DNA of 64,000 nucleotides from Herpetosiphon gulosus (GCF_039545135.1 NZ_BAABRU010000004.1:1-64000), one strand, 5' to 3'; counted from the first letter of the stretch, positions 17,383 through 26,103 are shown. The notes: generated from the sequence alone by a model not told the origin. A program made the numbers and translations.

Positions 17383-17748
17383 ATGAGCAAGACACTGCGT
17401 GATGTGCTAAATCAATTTCGCACGCTGGAAAACGTAGAACTCGCTGCGGTTGCAGGAACCGATGGTCTTTTAATTGAAAGCTCAGCGCGTTCTGGGGTTG
17501 ATGTTGACGCGATCTGCGCGGTAGCATCGAATGGCTTGGCCATGGCTGAGGCGCTCGGTCGGGAAATCAACAAAGGTGGCTCGGTGCAAACTGTGCTCGA
17601 ATACGATCAAGGCTTGATCCTACTCGAACCAGTCAGCAGCGATGCTATGCTGGTCGTACTAACCAGTTCACGCGAACTGTTAGGCAAGTTACGCTATATG
17701 GCTCAAGCCCATCGTGCCAACTTAGATGCAGCCTTGGCCGCGATCTAA
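17383..17748 (+). CDS. Roadblock/LC7-domain protein (MglB-like) 1
   Basis: A 121-aa single-domain roadblock/LC7 protein: LNQFRTLENVELAAVAGTDG, then a central helix and VLEYDQGLILLEPVSSDAML. Members of this family act as GTPase-activating or localising partners of small Ras-like GTPases; MglB is the partner of MglA in Myxococcus polarity control. Two roadblock genes directly precede an MglA-like GTPase here, so a regulatory complex is likely. It lies 21 bp after the HTH gene. Confidence 0.88.
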   Translation: MSKTLRDVLNQFRTLENVELAAVAGTDGLLIESSARSGVDVDAICAVASNGLAMAEALGREINKGGSVQTVLEYDQGLILLEPVSSDAMLVVLTSSRELLGKLRYMAQAHRANLDAALAAI

Positions 17749-17812
17749 GCAGCTAGCAGGCTATTTTTGGCAAAATCGTCAAGAAAGCATGTTATATTGG
17801 AACGTCCTGTGC

Positions 17813-17818
17813 TATAAT
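17813..17818 (+). promoter_or_regulatory. Extended -10 promoter before roadblock 2
   Basis: TGTGCTATAAT ends at 17818. The TG one base before TATAAT makes an extended -10 element, and the -35 region is weak. It lies 67 bp upstream of the second roadblock gene, suggesting an internal promoter. The same TGCTATAAT core recurs near 54126, 55635 and 55671. Confidence 0.6.
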
Positions 17819-17884
17819 GAGCCGTAATCGCTCGTCTTTGCTTGGAAAATACTTCGCACTCCAGACCATGGATAGGTGGCACGT

Positions 17885-18379
17885 ATGGACCCACAACTAG
17901 CTAGTTTAATTGTTCCGCCAGAGGAAGTCGCCCATATTGACGAATGTTTAACGCGCCTTGTGGAAGATACTGGCGGTAACTATGCGTTGCTGCTCGACAA
18001 AAGTGGCCAGGTTATTGCCGCTTCGGGTGATGGCAATCGCCAAGATACCACGGCCTTGGGCGCGTTGATCGCCGGATCGTTCGCCTCATCTCAACAGATC
18101 GCGAAACTGTTGCGTGAAAAGGATTTCCGCATGCTCTTGCAACAAGGTGTGCGCGAAAATCTCTTTATCGCCTTGATCGATGACCAATGGATTTTGACCA
18201 TTATTTTCAATAAGGGTACGCACATTGGGCTGGTGAAGGTCTTGACCAAAAAGGCGACCGAAGAACTCGCCTCCGTCTTGGAGCGCGTGCGGAAACAACA
18301 CAAATCGCGAGATGAAGTGTTGGGGAGCAATTTCCGTACTTCCATGGAAGATACGATTGATTTGCTTTTCCGCGACTAG
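17885..18379 (+). CDS. Roadblock/LC7-domain protein (MglB-like) 2
   Basis: A 164-aa roadblock/LC7 protein. The core (about 15-125) contains NYALLLDKSGQVIAASGDG and FIALIDDQWILTIIFNKGTH, and a charged C-terminal helix extends the usual 120-aa domain. It is probably a GAP-like or scaffold partner of the MglA-like GTPase 78 bp downstream. ATG at 17885 is preferred over GTG at 17876 because AGGTGG lies at the right distance. Confidence 0.87.
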   Translation: MDPQLASLIVPPEEVAHIDECLTRLVEDTGGNYALLLDKSGQVIAASGDGNRQDTTALGALIAGSFASSQQIAKLLREKDFRMLLQQGVRENLFIALIDDQWILTIIFNKGTHIGLVKVLTKKATEELASVLERVRKQHKSRDEVLGSNFRTSMEDTIDLLFRD

Positions 18380-18457
18380 GCTGGCATATACCCTTCCTAG
18401 TCGGTTGCTGTCTGGGGTTTTTTAGCATACGCTTCAGACTATGTTTTGAGAGGACCT

Positions 18458-19033
18458 ATGGCGATTATCAACGTAGGGGTTCGCGAAATTCACTGTAAAA
18501 TTGTCTATTATGGCCCCGGTATGTGTGGCAAAACGACCAATTTGCAGTATATTCACAGCCAAGTACCCCGCGAAGCAAAAGGCGATCTATTGTCGATTGC
18601 AACCGAGACCGAACGCACGCTCTTTTTCGACTTTCTACCGCTCGACCTTGGTAAGGTGCGCGGTTTCTCAACCCGTTTCCATTTGTACACGGTTCCTGGC
18701 CAAATTTTGTACGAACGCACCCGCGTCGCCGTGCTGAATGGGGCCGATGGGGTGGTCTTCGTCGCCGACTCGCAACGTGATAAACTCCAAGAAGATATCA
18801 AAAGCTTGCAAGAGTTGGCCCGTAATATCACTCGCCAAAACAAGAAGTTCAGCGAATTCCCCATCGTGTTGCAATATAATAAACGTGATATGCCCGGCGC
18901 ATTGCCTACTCCAGTCATGGATAAATATTTAAATCCGTTGGGCTGGCAACGCTATGAGGCCGTCGCAACCACTGGCGTAGGTGTATTCGATACACTCAAA
19001 GCCATTAGCAAACTCGTGATTAGCAAACTCTAA
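18458..19033 (+). CDS. MglA-like small Ras-family GTPase
   Basis: A 191-aa GTPase. It has the P-loop in YYGPGMCGKTTNLQYI, a switch II region with VPGQILYERTR in place of DxxGQ, and the NKRD base-recognition motif (QYNKRDMP), all typical of the bacterial MglA branch. MglA-type GTPases set cell polarity and drive gliding in Myxococcus. A role in filament gliding is plausible here but is an inference. The ATG at 18458 has GAGAGG at the proper spacing. The hairpin at 19044-19067 follows the gene. Confidence 0.92.
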   Translation: MAIINVGVREIHCKIVYYGPGMCGKTTNLQYIHSQVPREAKGDLLSIATETERTLFFDFLPLDLGKVRGFSTRFHLYTVPGQILYERTRVAVLNGADGVVFVADSQRDKLQEDIKSLQELARNITRQNKKFSEFPIVLQYNKRDMPGALPTPVMDKYLNPLGWQRYEAVATTGVGVFDTLKAISKLVISKL

Positions 19034-19043
19034 ACCATGTCTC

Positions 19044-19067
19044 AACTGGCAGCTTCGCCTGCCAGTT
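19044..19067 (+). terminator. Hairpin after the MglA-like gene
   Basis: A 9-bp perfect stem (AACTGGCAG / CTGCCAGTT) with a six-base CTTCGC loop, followed by ATT rather than a long T-run. It is more likely partial attenuation than a full stop, since the next gene begins 21 bp later. Confidence 0.55.
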
Positions 19068-19087
19068 ATTGTCCGTAGGGTCACCGT

Positions 19088-19894
19088 ATGGCACTTGAAG
19101 GTAATTTGCGAGATCTGAGTATCTCCGACCTGATTCAACTCGTTGACTTGAGTAAAAAAACAGGCGCAACTCATGTTCAGGCGCTCCAAGGCGATGAATC
19201 GGTTGAGGGCTACCTGTATTTTCGTGATGGCCGGATTACTGGTGCAACGCTTGGCAATTTGGAGCCGCTCGAAGCAGCCCTCACCTTCTTTACCTTCCAC
19301 GAAGGTCAGTTCCGCTTTTATGAACAAGCTGTGCCACCGCCAACAATTACTTCATCCAACGAGATGATCATTATGGAAGGGATCGATCGCCAAGATCGCT
19401 GGGCCGAAATTGAGCAGTTTGTGCCCAATACTAATGTCGTCCTGCGCTTGGTGCAAAATCCCGATACCGGTTCGCGAGATATTAATCTCGCTGCCGATGA
19501 ATGGCGCGTGCTGACGATGATCAATGGCAAAAATACTGTTGCTTTGATCGCCGAACGCACTGGTTTAGGTTGGTTTCGCTCGTGCGAAATTGTGGCAAAT
19601 TTATTGCGCAATGGTTTAATCGAAAAAAAAGAGCTGAATCTGGCTGAGTCGTTGTTTCCTCAATTCGAGGAGATGGCCCGTGGAGCTTTAGGGAATTCAG
19701 CGAGTGTCTTGCTCTCCGAGGCTTATCGTCGAGTTGGCATCGAGCCAACCGCCAATAACGCTTCCAACGAGCAAGTTCATGCCGCAATCAGCGCATTCGA
19801 GGAGTCAATTCGTTTGTTGGTTGGTCGCCCGAATGCGACGCAATTGGCCGATAAATTACGCGAACGGGCCGTCCGCATCCTTGGTAGTCGCTAA
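19088..19894 (+). CDS. DUF4388 (PATAN)-domain protein
   Basis: A 268-aa soluble protein. The N-terminal DUF4388/PATAN domain (about 1-105) has LEGNLRDLSISDLIQLVDLS, LYFRDGRITGATLGNLEPLEA and FTFHEGQFRFYE. A winged-helix-like middle region (about 140-185, VLTMINGKNTVALIAERTG) and a helical C-terminus follow. DUF4388 proteins accompany roadblock proteins and MglA-type GTPases in gliding and predatory bacteria and often take part in signalling scaffolds. It is the last gene of the operon and is followed by a strong terminator. Confidence 0.85.
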   Translation: MALEGNLRDLSISDLIQLVDLSKKTGATHVQALQGDESVEGYLYFRDGRITGATLGNLEPLEAALTFFTFHEGQFRFYEQAVPPPTITSSNEMIIMEGIDRQDRWAEIEQFVPNTNVVLRLVQNPDTGSRDINLAADEWRVLTMINGKNTVALIAERTGLGWFRSCEIVANLLRNGLIEKKELNLAESLFPQFEEMARGALGNSASVLLSEAYRRVGIEPTANNASNEQVHAAISAFEESIRLLVGRPNATQLADKLRERAVRILGSR

Positions 19895-19917
19895 GTAAGC
19901 ATCCATCTCCAAGCAAA

Positions 19918-19941
19918 AACGCCCCGCAATTGCGGGGCGTT
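19918..19941. terminator. Bidirectional terminator
   Basis: AACGCCCCGCAATTGCGGGGCGTT is a perfect palindromic stem between the converging DUF4388 and metX genes, with T-rich sequence on the plus side and A-rich sequence on the other. Confidence 0.92.
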
Positions 19942-19948
19942 GATTATT

Positions 19949-21121
19949 TTAGGCGCTTAAACTGGCAAGCCAATCGATCAATGGCGGGGTTAGTTGAGCG
20001 TCCTCAAGCAAAAAGGCATCATGGCCTTTGGTGCTATGAAACGGATAATGCACAACTGCTCGTCCCGCTGCCTGCGCCGCTTGACGAATAAGCTCACCAT
20101 CACGCTCAGGGTAGAGCCAATCGCTGCTCCATGTCGCCACGAAAAATCGCGCTTGGGTGTTGGCAAACGCTGTGGCCAAACCACCAGCTCGCTGAGCCAA
20201 ATCAAAATAATCCATTGCTCGCGAAATTACCAGATAGCTGTTGGCATCAAAGCGCTGCACAAACGCTCGGCCTTGATAATCGAGATAGCTCTCGACCGCA
20301 AATTCGGGCTGATGGCTCCATTGTGGCGAGGCTTCGTGCTGCCAGCGCCGATCAAATTTTTCTTCTAAGGCTTCAGCACTCAAATAGCTGATATGGCCGA
20401 TTCGGCGGGCGGTGGCTAAGCCATTGACTGGGCCAGCCGTACCATAATAATCGCCACCACGCCAATCGGGATCACTAACAATCGCCTGGCGACCAGCGGC
20501 ACTCAAGGCCATAGCCATGGCCGAGGAACGTGCGGTAGTAGCCAAAGCAATCACCCCGCGCACCCGATCACCCCAGCTCGCTGCCCATTCGAGCGCTTGC
20601 ATGCCACCAAGTGAGCCACCAGCCACCGCCAGCAAACGTTCGATACCTAGAGCATCAAGCAATCGTACTTGGGCCGCCACCATATCGCCAATCGTCAAGA
20701 TTGGAAAACGGCTGCCCCAGTGGGTTCCGGTGTGAGGGTGCAACGATGATGGCCCAGTTGAGCCGCCACAACCACCCAAAATATTTGAGCAAATCACGAA
20801 ATAGCGCTCAGTATCAAAGGCACGGCCAGGGCCAATAAAGGGTTCGCACCAACCAGCCTTGCTATCGTGAACACTATAGCGACCAGCAGCATGAGCATCG
20901 CCCGAAAGCGCATGGCACAGCAAAATCACATTTGAGCGATCGGCATTGAGTTTGCCATAGGTTTCATAGCTTAGTTGCCATGGTGCTGGAATCAAAGCGC
21001 CGCTCGCAGTGCGAAACGGCTCAGTGAAGATTTGCACTTGGGGCGTTACAAAACCAACCGACCGTCCCCAAGCAGGTTGGGTAACGGCCGGCACATCGCC
21101 CAAGGTGACGGTATCGGTCAT
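19949..21121 (-). CDS. metX: Homoserine O-acetyltransferase
   Basis: A 390-aa alpha/beta-hydrolase-fold enzyme that makes O-acetylhomoserine from homoserine and acetyl-CoA. It shows the nucleophile elbow AVAGGSLGGMQALEWA (catalytic Ser), the oxyanion-region motif VILLCHALSGDAHAAGR, the GGCGGSTGPSS loop and the C-terminal His in STKGHDAFLLE. Length fits the family. The ATG at 21121 has AAGGAGG; the upstream extension to 21202 lies inside the preceding gene. It overlaps that gene by ATGA (coupled translation) and belongs to the SAM-riboswitch operon. Confidence 0.95.
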   Translation of the reverse strand: MTDTVTLGDVPAVTQPAWGRSVGFVTPQVQIFTEPFRTASGALIPAPWQLSYETYGKLNADRSNVILLCHALSGDAHAAGRYSVHDSKAGWCEPFIGPGRAFDTERYFVICSNILGGCGGSTGPSSLHPHTGTHWGSRFPILTIGDMVAAQVRLLDALGIERLLAVAGGSLGGMQALEWAASWGDRVRGVIALATTARSSAMAMALSAAGRQAIVSDPDWRGGDYYGTAGPVNGLATARRIGHISYLSAEALEEKFDRRWQHEASPQWSHQPEFAVESYLDYQGRAFVQRFDANSYLVISRAMDYFDLAQRAGGLATAFANTQARFFVATWSSDWLYPERDGELIRQAAQAAGRAVVHYPFHSTKGHDAFLLEDAQLTPPLIDWLASLSA

Positions 21122-21489
21122 AGCCGCGTACCTCCTTGGCGCAAGCGGGCGGTTTGTTCGTGATAGTACCCGATGATCGCATCGACCATGCTTGAACCGC
21201 ACTCAACTGCTTCCGCTGGTAAATCGCGGACAGCCGCCCCCAAATCTGCACAGCTCGCAGCCAATTCGGCTAGCATTCCACTAACATCAGCCATGGTGCC
21301 AGAAGCAGGGGGCATTGCTCCAGCTCGCTGTGGCACGGCGCGGAGTTGTGCCACAGCCCAGCGATTGTGGGCTACCAATTGTTCAACTAACGGTGCAGGA
21401 TTTGCCGCTTTGGCCTGGGCAAGAACGGTTGTAACGAACTCACCATGAGCCGAGCGTAAAGGCTTGAGTAAATCATGATTATGCGACAT
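21118..21489 (-). CDS. Small protein between metY and metX
   Basis: A 123-aa, Ala-rich helical protein that I do not recognise. It has no membrane segment and no clear motif apart from helices such as HGEFVTTVLAQAKAANPAPL and two cysteines (SCADLG, VECGSS). The ATG at 21489 has AAGGAGT ten bases upstream. Its stop overlaps the metX start by four bases, so the two are translationally coupled and it is read from the SAM-I-controlled transcript. That context suggests a role linked to sulfur amino-acid metabolism, but sequence alone does not say what. Confidence 0.75.
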   Translation of the reverse strand: MSHNHDLLKPLRSAHGEFVTTVLAQAKAANPAPLVEQLVAHNRWAVAQLRAVPQRAGAMPPASGTMADVSGMLAELAASCADLGAAVRDLPAEAVECGSSMVDAIIGYYHEQTARLRQGGTRL

Positions 21490-21613
21490 CGGGAACTCCT
21501 TGGTCTGTGGATGCTCAACAGCAGGTGAGCATCCACCCGTACAATTTCGGTTAGGGTCGCAACTCCCTGACATGCAGCAGTGTCAACACACTCTCACTGC
21601 TGGCACTAAGCGA

Positions 21614-22894
21614 TTACGCAAGGGCTTGTTCCAAATCGGCGAGAATATCGTCGATGGCTTCCGTACCCACTGACAAGCGAACATAATCGGCGGTCACGCC
21701 AGTTGCCAAACGTTCTTCGTCGGTCAATTGTTGGTGAGTTGTGGTCGCTGGGTGAATCGCCAACGACTTCGAGTCGCCGATGTTGGCCAAGTGCGAGAAC
21801 AATTGCAACTTGTCGATAAAGCTCCGACCAGCAGCCAAACCACCTTTAAGCCCGAAGCCAACCAAGGCACCAGCACCCTTAGGCAGATATTTTTGCGCCA
21901 ATTCATATGATGGGTGGCCGGGCAAACCTGGGTAGTTGACCCATTCGACATTCTTATGTTCAGTTAAGAACTTGGCCACAGCCGCAGCATTTTGCACGTG
22001 GCGTTCCAAGCGTAGGTGCAGGGTTTCCAAGCCTTGCAACAGCAAGAACGAGTTGAATGGGCTGAGACATGAACCAAAGTCGCGCAGCAATTGCACCCGA
22101 GCTTTGAGAATGTAGGCTGGTGCGCCCAAATCGGCAAAGCGCAAGCCGTGATACGATTGATCAGGCGTGGTGTATTGGGTAAAGCGACCGCTAGCAGCCC
22201 AATCGAACTTGCCTGCATCAACAATTACCCCACCAATCGTCGTGCCATGGCCACCAATAAATTTGGTTGCTGAGTGCACTACGATATCTGCGCCGTGCTC
22301 GATTGGCCGCAACAAGAATGGGGTTGCAGCGGTGTTATCAACAATCAACGGCACGCCAACTTCATGGGCAATTTGGGCAATCTTTTCAAAATCAGGAATT
22401 TGCAACTTGGGATTGCCAATGCTTTCCAAGTAGAAGGCCTTGGTGCGTTCATCAACCGCAGCGCGGAAATTTTCGGGGTCGCTGGCATCGACGAAGCGGG
22501 TTTGCACGCCCCAACGTGGCAAGGTGTGGTGGAACAAGTTATAAGTGCCACCATACAAGTTGGTTGCTGAAACGATGTTATCGCCAGCTTCAGCGACGTT
22601 CAAAATCGCGAAGGTTTCGGCTGCTTGGCCTGATGCAAGAGCCAGAGCGCCAATCCCACCTTCAAGCAAAGCCAAACGTTGCTCAAACACATCATTGGTC
22701 GGGTTCATAATCCGCGTATAAATGTTACCAGGCTCGGCCAATGAGAACAGCGCCGCAGCATGGTCGGTATCCCGAAAGGCATACGAGGTGGTTTGGTAAA
22801 TTGGCACAGCCCGCGAACCAGTGGTTGGATCTGGTTTTTGACCACCGTGGAGCGCTAAGGTTTCGAATCGGGTGAATTGTACTTCGTCTGCCAT
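21614..22894 (-). CDS. metY: O-acetylhomoserine sulfhydrylase
   Basis: A 426-aa PLP-dependent enzyme of the Cys/Met metabolism family, which forms homocysteine from O-acetylhomoserine and sulfide. It shows [20 protein letters not shown] at the N-terminus, the PLP lysine in [17 protein letters not shown], the [19 protein letters not shown] substrate loop and the C-terminal [10 protein letters not shown] and [13 protein letters not shown] motifs. The start has AAGGAGTCC and lies 85 bp downstream of the riboswitch terminator. Confidence 0.96.
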   Translation of the reverse strand: MADEVQFTRFETLALHGGQKPDPTTGSRAVPIYQTTSYAFRDTDHAAALFSLAEPGNIYTRIMNPTNDVFEQRLALLEGGIGALALASGQAAETFAILNVAEAGDNIVSATNLYGGTYNLFHHTLPRWGVQTRFVDASDPENFRAAVDERTKAFYLESIGNPKLQIPDFEKIAQIAHEVGVPLIVDNTAATPFLLRPIEHGADIVVHSATKFIGGHGTTIGGVIVDAGKFDWAASGRFTQYTTPDQSYHGLRFADLGAPAYILKARVQLLRDFGSCLSPFNSFLLLQGLETLHLRLERHVQNAAAVAKFLTEHKNVEWVNYPGLPGHPSYELAQKYLPKGAGALVGFGLKGGLAAGRSFIDKLQLFSHLANIGDSKSLAIHPATTTHQQLTDEERLATGVTADYVRLSVGTEAIDDILADLEQALA

Positions 22895-22978
22895 GATCAG
22901 GACTCCTTGTATATAATCTTCAATGCTACGGTTGTTCCGATTCGCGCCATTGCGACCCAGGCTACAACGCCTATGAAC

Positions 22979-23007
22979 AAAAAAACCTCTCATCAGTTGA
23001 TGAGAGG
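22979..23007 (-). terminator. SAM-I riboswitch expression-platform terminator
   Basis: On the minus strand CCTCTCATCA-AC-TGATGAGAGG is followed by seven T residues: a textbook intrinsic terminator between the aptamer and metY. It should form when S-adenosylmethionine is bound. Confidence 0.92.
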
Positions 23008-23046
23008 CTGTAAGTAACCATCGAAAGATAGGTTTGTGCGCCGCCC

Positions 23047-23150
23047 CTCATCTTCCAGAATGATTCTGTCGGACTTAGCACCAGTCCAAGCATTGCTGCC
23101 TGCGGTTGCCGGGGTTTCATAGGGCCGATCCCTCCACCCCTCTGGATGAG
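23047..23150 (-). ncRNA. SAM-I (S-box) riboswitch aptamer
   Basis: The minus strand reads CTCATCCAGAGGGGTGGAGG, then GAUCGGCCCUAUGAAACCCC, GGCAACC, GGTGCTAAGTCC and the closing GGAAGATGAG that pairs with CTCATCC to make P1. These are the conserved core elements of the S-box aptamer. It senses S-adenosylmethionine and shuts off the downstream metY, small ORF and metX by the terminator at 22979-23007. Confidence 0.97.
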
Positions 23151-23181
23151 TTACGCAAGTGATATTTATTTGTATGGGCTA

Positions 23182-23210
23182 TTTATAACATAGTTAAACA
23201 GAATTGTCAA
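23182..23210 (-). promoter_or_regulatory. Promoter of the met operon
   Basis: On the minus strand TTGACA (23205-23210), a 17-bp spacer and TATAAA (23182-23187) lie just upstream of the riboswitch aptamer. Confidence 0.88.
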
Positions 23211-23252
23211 GAATCAATTTCAAGTTACTTAACAATCTCACTAAACAATCAA

Positions 23253-23289
23253 AAACCCATTCCTAGCTCATCAACACAGGAATGGGTTT
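23253..23289 (-). terminator. Terminator of the RiPP exporter operon
   Basis: On the minus strand AAACCCATTCCT and AGGAATGGGTTT form a 12-bp stem followed by TTTTTG, 17 bp past the stop of the ABC permease gene. It closes the exporter operon. Confidence 0.9.
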
Positions 23290-23305
23290 AGGGCTTGCTA
23301 CTGGT

Positions 23306-24016
23306 CTATTCCCAGCGAAAGAGTTTGGTTGCCGAGCCAAGACTGACCACGGTCAACACCGCCAAGATCGCCAAACTTGGCCAAATATTGAAACTTGATC
23401 CCAACCAATTTGCTTCGATTAATTGCACTAAATGGCGTGCAGGCACCCAAGCCCCAATTTGTTGAAGCAGGCCCGATTGGCTGGTTGTGCTCGAAACCAG
23501 CACCACCGCCATCGCTCCAAATACCAAAATGCTGACAACTTGAATGCTGCGGGTGTTACGAATGCGGCTGCCAAGCAAAGCTCCCAAGGCTGAAAAGGCA
23601 ATTGCCCCAACCAAAAAGCTCGCAATCAAGCCAAGCGGGTTGGCAGGCAGCGGCAATTTTAAAACGACCACGCTGAGAATTAAGACAACCAAGCCGCCTA
23701 GCAATACCAACAACAAGCCAACCAAGGCTTGAGCCAACAAATAGCGCAACGGCGAGATTGGGGTAATTTGTAAGCGCCGCAACATGCCACGCTCACGATA
23801 ATTGACCAAGCTCATCGGGAACGCCATAATGCCAAAAATCATCGGGCCAAACGCCAACATCATCAAGGCATTGGCGGTTTGACTCGGGCCAGCCGGCATT
23901 TGTAAACCCAAAACCAAGGCCATCACCGCTGGAAAAAAGACAATAAAACTGAGGTTGGTCAGATCACGCCCCATCAAGCGCAATTCAGTTCGTACAATTT
24001 GCCAAAAAGCGTGCAT
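23306..24016 (-). CDS. ABC-2 type exporter permease (RiPP-cluster associated)
   Basis: A 236-aa membrane protein with six predicted helices and the ABC-2 permease signature region, for example FFPAVMALVLGLQMPAG, a NYRERGMLRRLQITPISPLRYL coupling loop and ALGALLGSRIRNTRSIQ. It partners the ATPase encoded upstream. The ATG at 24016 is preceded by AGGAGG. It lies downstream of the azole/dehydratase cluster behind a promoter region related to the precursor promoter, so it probably exports the mature peptide or provides immunity (inference). Confidence 0.9.
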   Translation of the reverse strand: MHAFWQIVRTELRLMGRDLTNLSFIVFFPAVMALVLGLQMPAGPSQTANALMMLAFGPMIFGIMAFPMSLVNYRERGMLRRLQITPISPLRYLLAQALVGLLLVLLGGLVVLILSVVVLKLPLPANPLGLIASFLVGAIAFSALGALLGSRIRNTRSIQVVSILVFGAMAVVLVSSTTSQSGLLQQIGAWVPARHLVQLIEANWLGSSFNIWPSLAILAVLTVVSLGSATKLFRWE

Positions 24017-24050
24017 ACTTCCTCCTGAAAAGCTGTAATGGTTGATAGGT

Positions 24051-24158
24051 TCCCTCACCCCTAGCCCCTCGCCCACTGCCGCGGGAGAGGGGTGTTCTAC
24101 CCTTGATGAGGATTCTCCCTCGCCTCGCGTGCGGGAGAGGGGGTCAGGGGGTGAGGGC
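24051..24158. repeat. GC-rich dispersed repeat, copy A
   Basis: The copy begins CCCTCACCCC and ends GGGGTGAGGG (inverted ends), with an internal GCGGGAGAGGGGGTCAGGGG segment. Related copies lie at 44124-44230, 44936-45041 and 60208-60308. It separates the exporter ATPase and permease genes. The ATGCCAATC following it is also present after copy C. Confidence 0.85.
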
Positions 24159-24182
24159 ATGCCAATCAACTGTTAAATGCGA

Positions 24183-24953
24183 TTAATGGGCGGGCTGGCC
24201 GATCAAGCGTAAAAAGACATCTTCAAAAGTTACTCGTTCGGGGTGCGGCAAGTCGCGGCTGGGCACTGGTTGTTGGCGCAAATCATGTTGATAGGCCGCA
24301 ATCATACGATCTGGTGTATCGAGCGCAATCACTGTGCCTTGATCAATTACGGCAATTCGGTCGCATAAACGCTCAACTTCTTCCATAAAGTGGGTGACCA
24401 AAACCACAGTTTTGCCACGCTTGCGCACATCTTGAATTAAATTCCAGGTAATCCGCCGTGCTTGCGGATCGAGACCGGTCGTCAATTCATCGAGAAAAAC
24501 AATTTCGGGGTCGTGGATTAGGCTAAGCGCGATAAACAAACGCTGTTTCTGACCACCAGAAAGATTGGCAAATGCCGTTTTGGCTTGTTCAGCCAAGCCC
24601 CATTCTTCGAGCACTTTTTGCCAAGGCCGTGCTTGGGGATAAAACGAACCAAACAGTTGGAGTGCTTCGGCCACCGTCAGGCGATCAGGCAAAGTCGCTT
24701 GTTGCAATTGCACGCCAATTTTGCTGCGAATATATGGGCCATGCTGCTTCAAATCGCGACCCAAAAGCTGAATCGTGCCAGCAGTTGCCGGGCGTAGGCC
24801 AATAATACATTCCACCGATGACGTTTTTCCGGCCCCGTTCGGGCCAACAATCCCAAAAATCTCCCCAGCCTCAACACTGAATGAAACATCTTTGACTGCT
24901 TTATGGTTGCCATAGTGTTTTTGCAGATGTTCTACGACCAATACTGGAGCCAT
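24183..24953 (-). CDS. ABC exporter ATP-binding protein (RiPP-cluster associated)
   Basis: A 256-aa ATPase of the ABC-2 exporter (DrrA/CcmA-like) type. It has Walker A GPNGAGKTS, signature LSGGQKQRL, Walker B PEIVFLDELTTGLDP and H-loop VLVTHFMEE. The ATG at 24953 follows GGAGGA; the upstream in-frame start at 24989 is less likely. It is the first gene after the RiPP biosynthetic operon. Its upstream region (25008-25044) carries the same CGTAAA box and repeated CGATAT elements as the precursor promoter. Confidence 0.92.
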   Translation of the reverse strand: MAPVLVVEHLQKHYGNHKAVKDVSFSVEAGEIFGIVGPNGAGKTSSVECIIGLRPATAGTIQLLGRDLKQHGPYIRSKIGVQLQQATLPDRLTVAEALQLFGSFYPQARPWQKVLEEWGLAEQAKTAFANLSGGQKQRLFIALSLIHDPEIVFLDELTTGLDPQARRITWNLIQDVRKRGKTVVLVTHFMEEVERLCDRIAVIDQGTVIALDTPDRMIAAYQHDLRQQPVPSRDLPHPERVTFEDVFLRLIGQPAH

Positions 24954-25007
24954 CGCTTCCTCCTTCAATAGGGTATTCAGCTGGCTCAATTAAACAATGT
25001 AGCCTCC

Positions 25008-25044
25008 CGTAAAACGAGAGGCTAAGCGATATCAAAAGCGATAT
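25008..25044 (-). promoter_or_regulatory. Shared operator/promoter of the exporter
   Basis: The plus strand shows CGTAAA at 25008-25013 and two CGATAT copies at 25027-25032 and 25039-25044 (12-bp spacing). The offsets to the CGTAAA box are 19 and 31 bp; in the precursor promoter at 37563-37598 they are 18 and 30 bp. On the minus strand both regions read TTATATCG, then TATCG, then a TTTACG box. The -10 position is not clear here. Confidence 0.65.
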
Positions 25045-25050
25045 AAAGTG

Positions 25051-26073
25051 CTAGCGTGGCTCTAGAATCAATGGCACGCTGGTTGGCGCAACATCGAGTT
25101 CAGCAATTTGTACTCGATAGAGCATATACAGCAATTGGATCTCTTGCATCACGCTCAAGCCCAAACGATTTTGCACCAAATGTAGATAATTGGGCACAAA
25201 GAGCAAGCCAGTCAGTGGATATTCGGCCAAAATGGTTGGCAGTTCAGCTTGATAGCGCTGAAAATGCGCTGTTACGCTCGATTGCAAGTGCTGATTGGCT
25301 TCAGCTGTCTGCAAATCGGCAAAATGGCTGCGCAGATGTTCGCGCCAATCAGCAAATAATGGATACAGCTGGTTGTGGCGCAAGCTGCCCAAACGCTGGC
25401 GAATTACCGCTGCTTGGCGCTCGTAATGCTGCTCCAAGCCTTGAATAAAGGCCGCACGATCACCCACCACCTGGGCAATCCAATAATCGAGGTAGCTGCG
25501 CACAATCAAGGCTTGGACATACGGATCAGGGCTAAATTGCTCTAGCAGATCATGAACCAGTTCGAGCACCCAAAACGAGCGAGCCACGCCGCTGGTTGCA
25601 CTAGCCTGCAACACTCGCAGGCAAATCGCACTGGAATAGGCAAAATGCTGTTCGGCCAAAGCCATACCTAGCGTGCCAGCATATTTGGCATATTCTGGCT
25701 CATAGGTCAGATCGCGCAGATAGCCCGCTGCATATAGTTCATCAATTGCCTGCGGCGTTTGCTGCAAACCAACGCTTGCGGCATGGGCCTGAAAAAATCG
25801 CAACAGCTCAGCATCCAGCAAGGGATCGATCGTAGTTGTGCGCTGTTCGGGCGGGCTTTGGTAGCGCAACCGCACATGATAGCCGCCCTCGCCGTAGCGA
25901 ATAAAAAACCAGCGATCGATATGCGGCTGCAAGCTGCCATGCTCACCAAAGGTTTTTTCCCAATCGAGCAGCATTCGATCGCAGACCTGGCGCAGATCAG
26001 GCTTGGTTGGGGTTGGCGTATTCGGTGGTTGTAGAAATACTTGGCGATAGTGCCATTGGCTTGGATTCGGCAT
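25051..26073 (-). CDS. Stand-alone SpaB_C / thiopeptide-type biosynthesis protein A
   Basis: A 340-aa protein of the lantibiotic-dehydratase C-terminal family (thiopeptide-type bacteriocin biosynthesis domain). Canonical segments are WFFIRYGEGGYHVRLRYQ, LTYEPEYAKYAG and PNYLHLVQNRLGLS. In this family split-LanB elimination proteins (TbtC-like) remove glutamate from glutamylated Ser/Thr to give dehydroamino acids, while relatives (TbtD-like) catalyse pyridine-forming cycloaddition. This copy is the more canonical of the two here, so elimination is favoured, but the assignment is an inference. It is the last gene of the main operon, 30 bp after its paralogue. Confidence 0.85.
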   Translation of the reverse strand: MPNPSQWHYRQVFLQPPNTPTPTKPDLRQVCDRMLLDWEKTFGEHGSLQPHIDRWFFIRYGEGGYHVRLRYQSPPEQRTTTIDPLLDAELLRFFQAHAASVGLQQTPQAIDELYAAGYLRDLTYEPEYAKYAGTLGMALAEQHFAYSSAICLRVLQASATSGVARSFWVLELVHDLLEQFSPDPYVQALIVRSYLDYWIAQVVGDRAAFIQGLEQHYERQAAVIRQRLGSLRHNQLYPLFADWREHLRSHFADLQTAEANQHLQSSVTAHFQRYQAELPTILAEYPLTGLLFVPNYLHLVQNRLGLSVMQEIQLLYMLYRVQIAELDVAPTSVPLILEPR

Positions 26074-26103
26074 TAGATTCCCCTTTCCAGCGCAAATTTC
26101 AGC

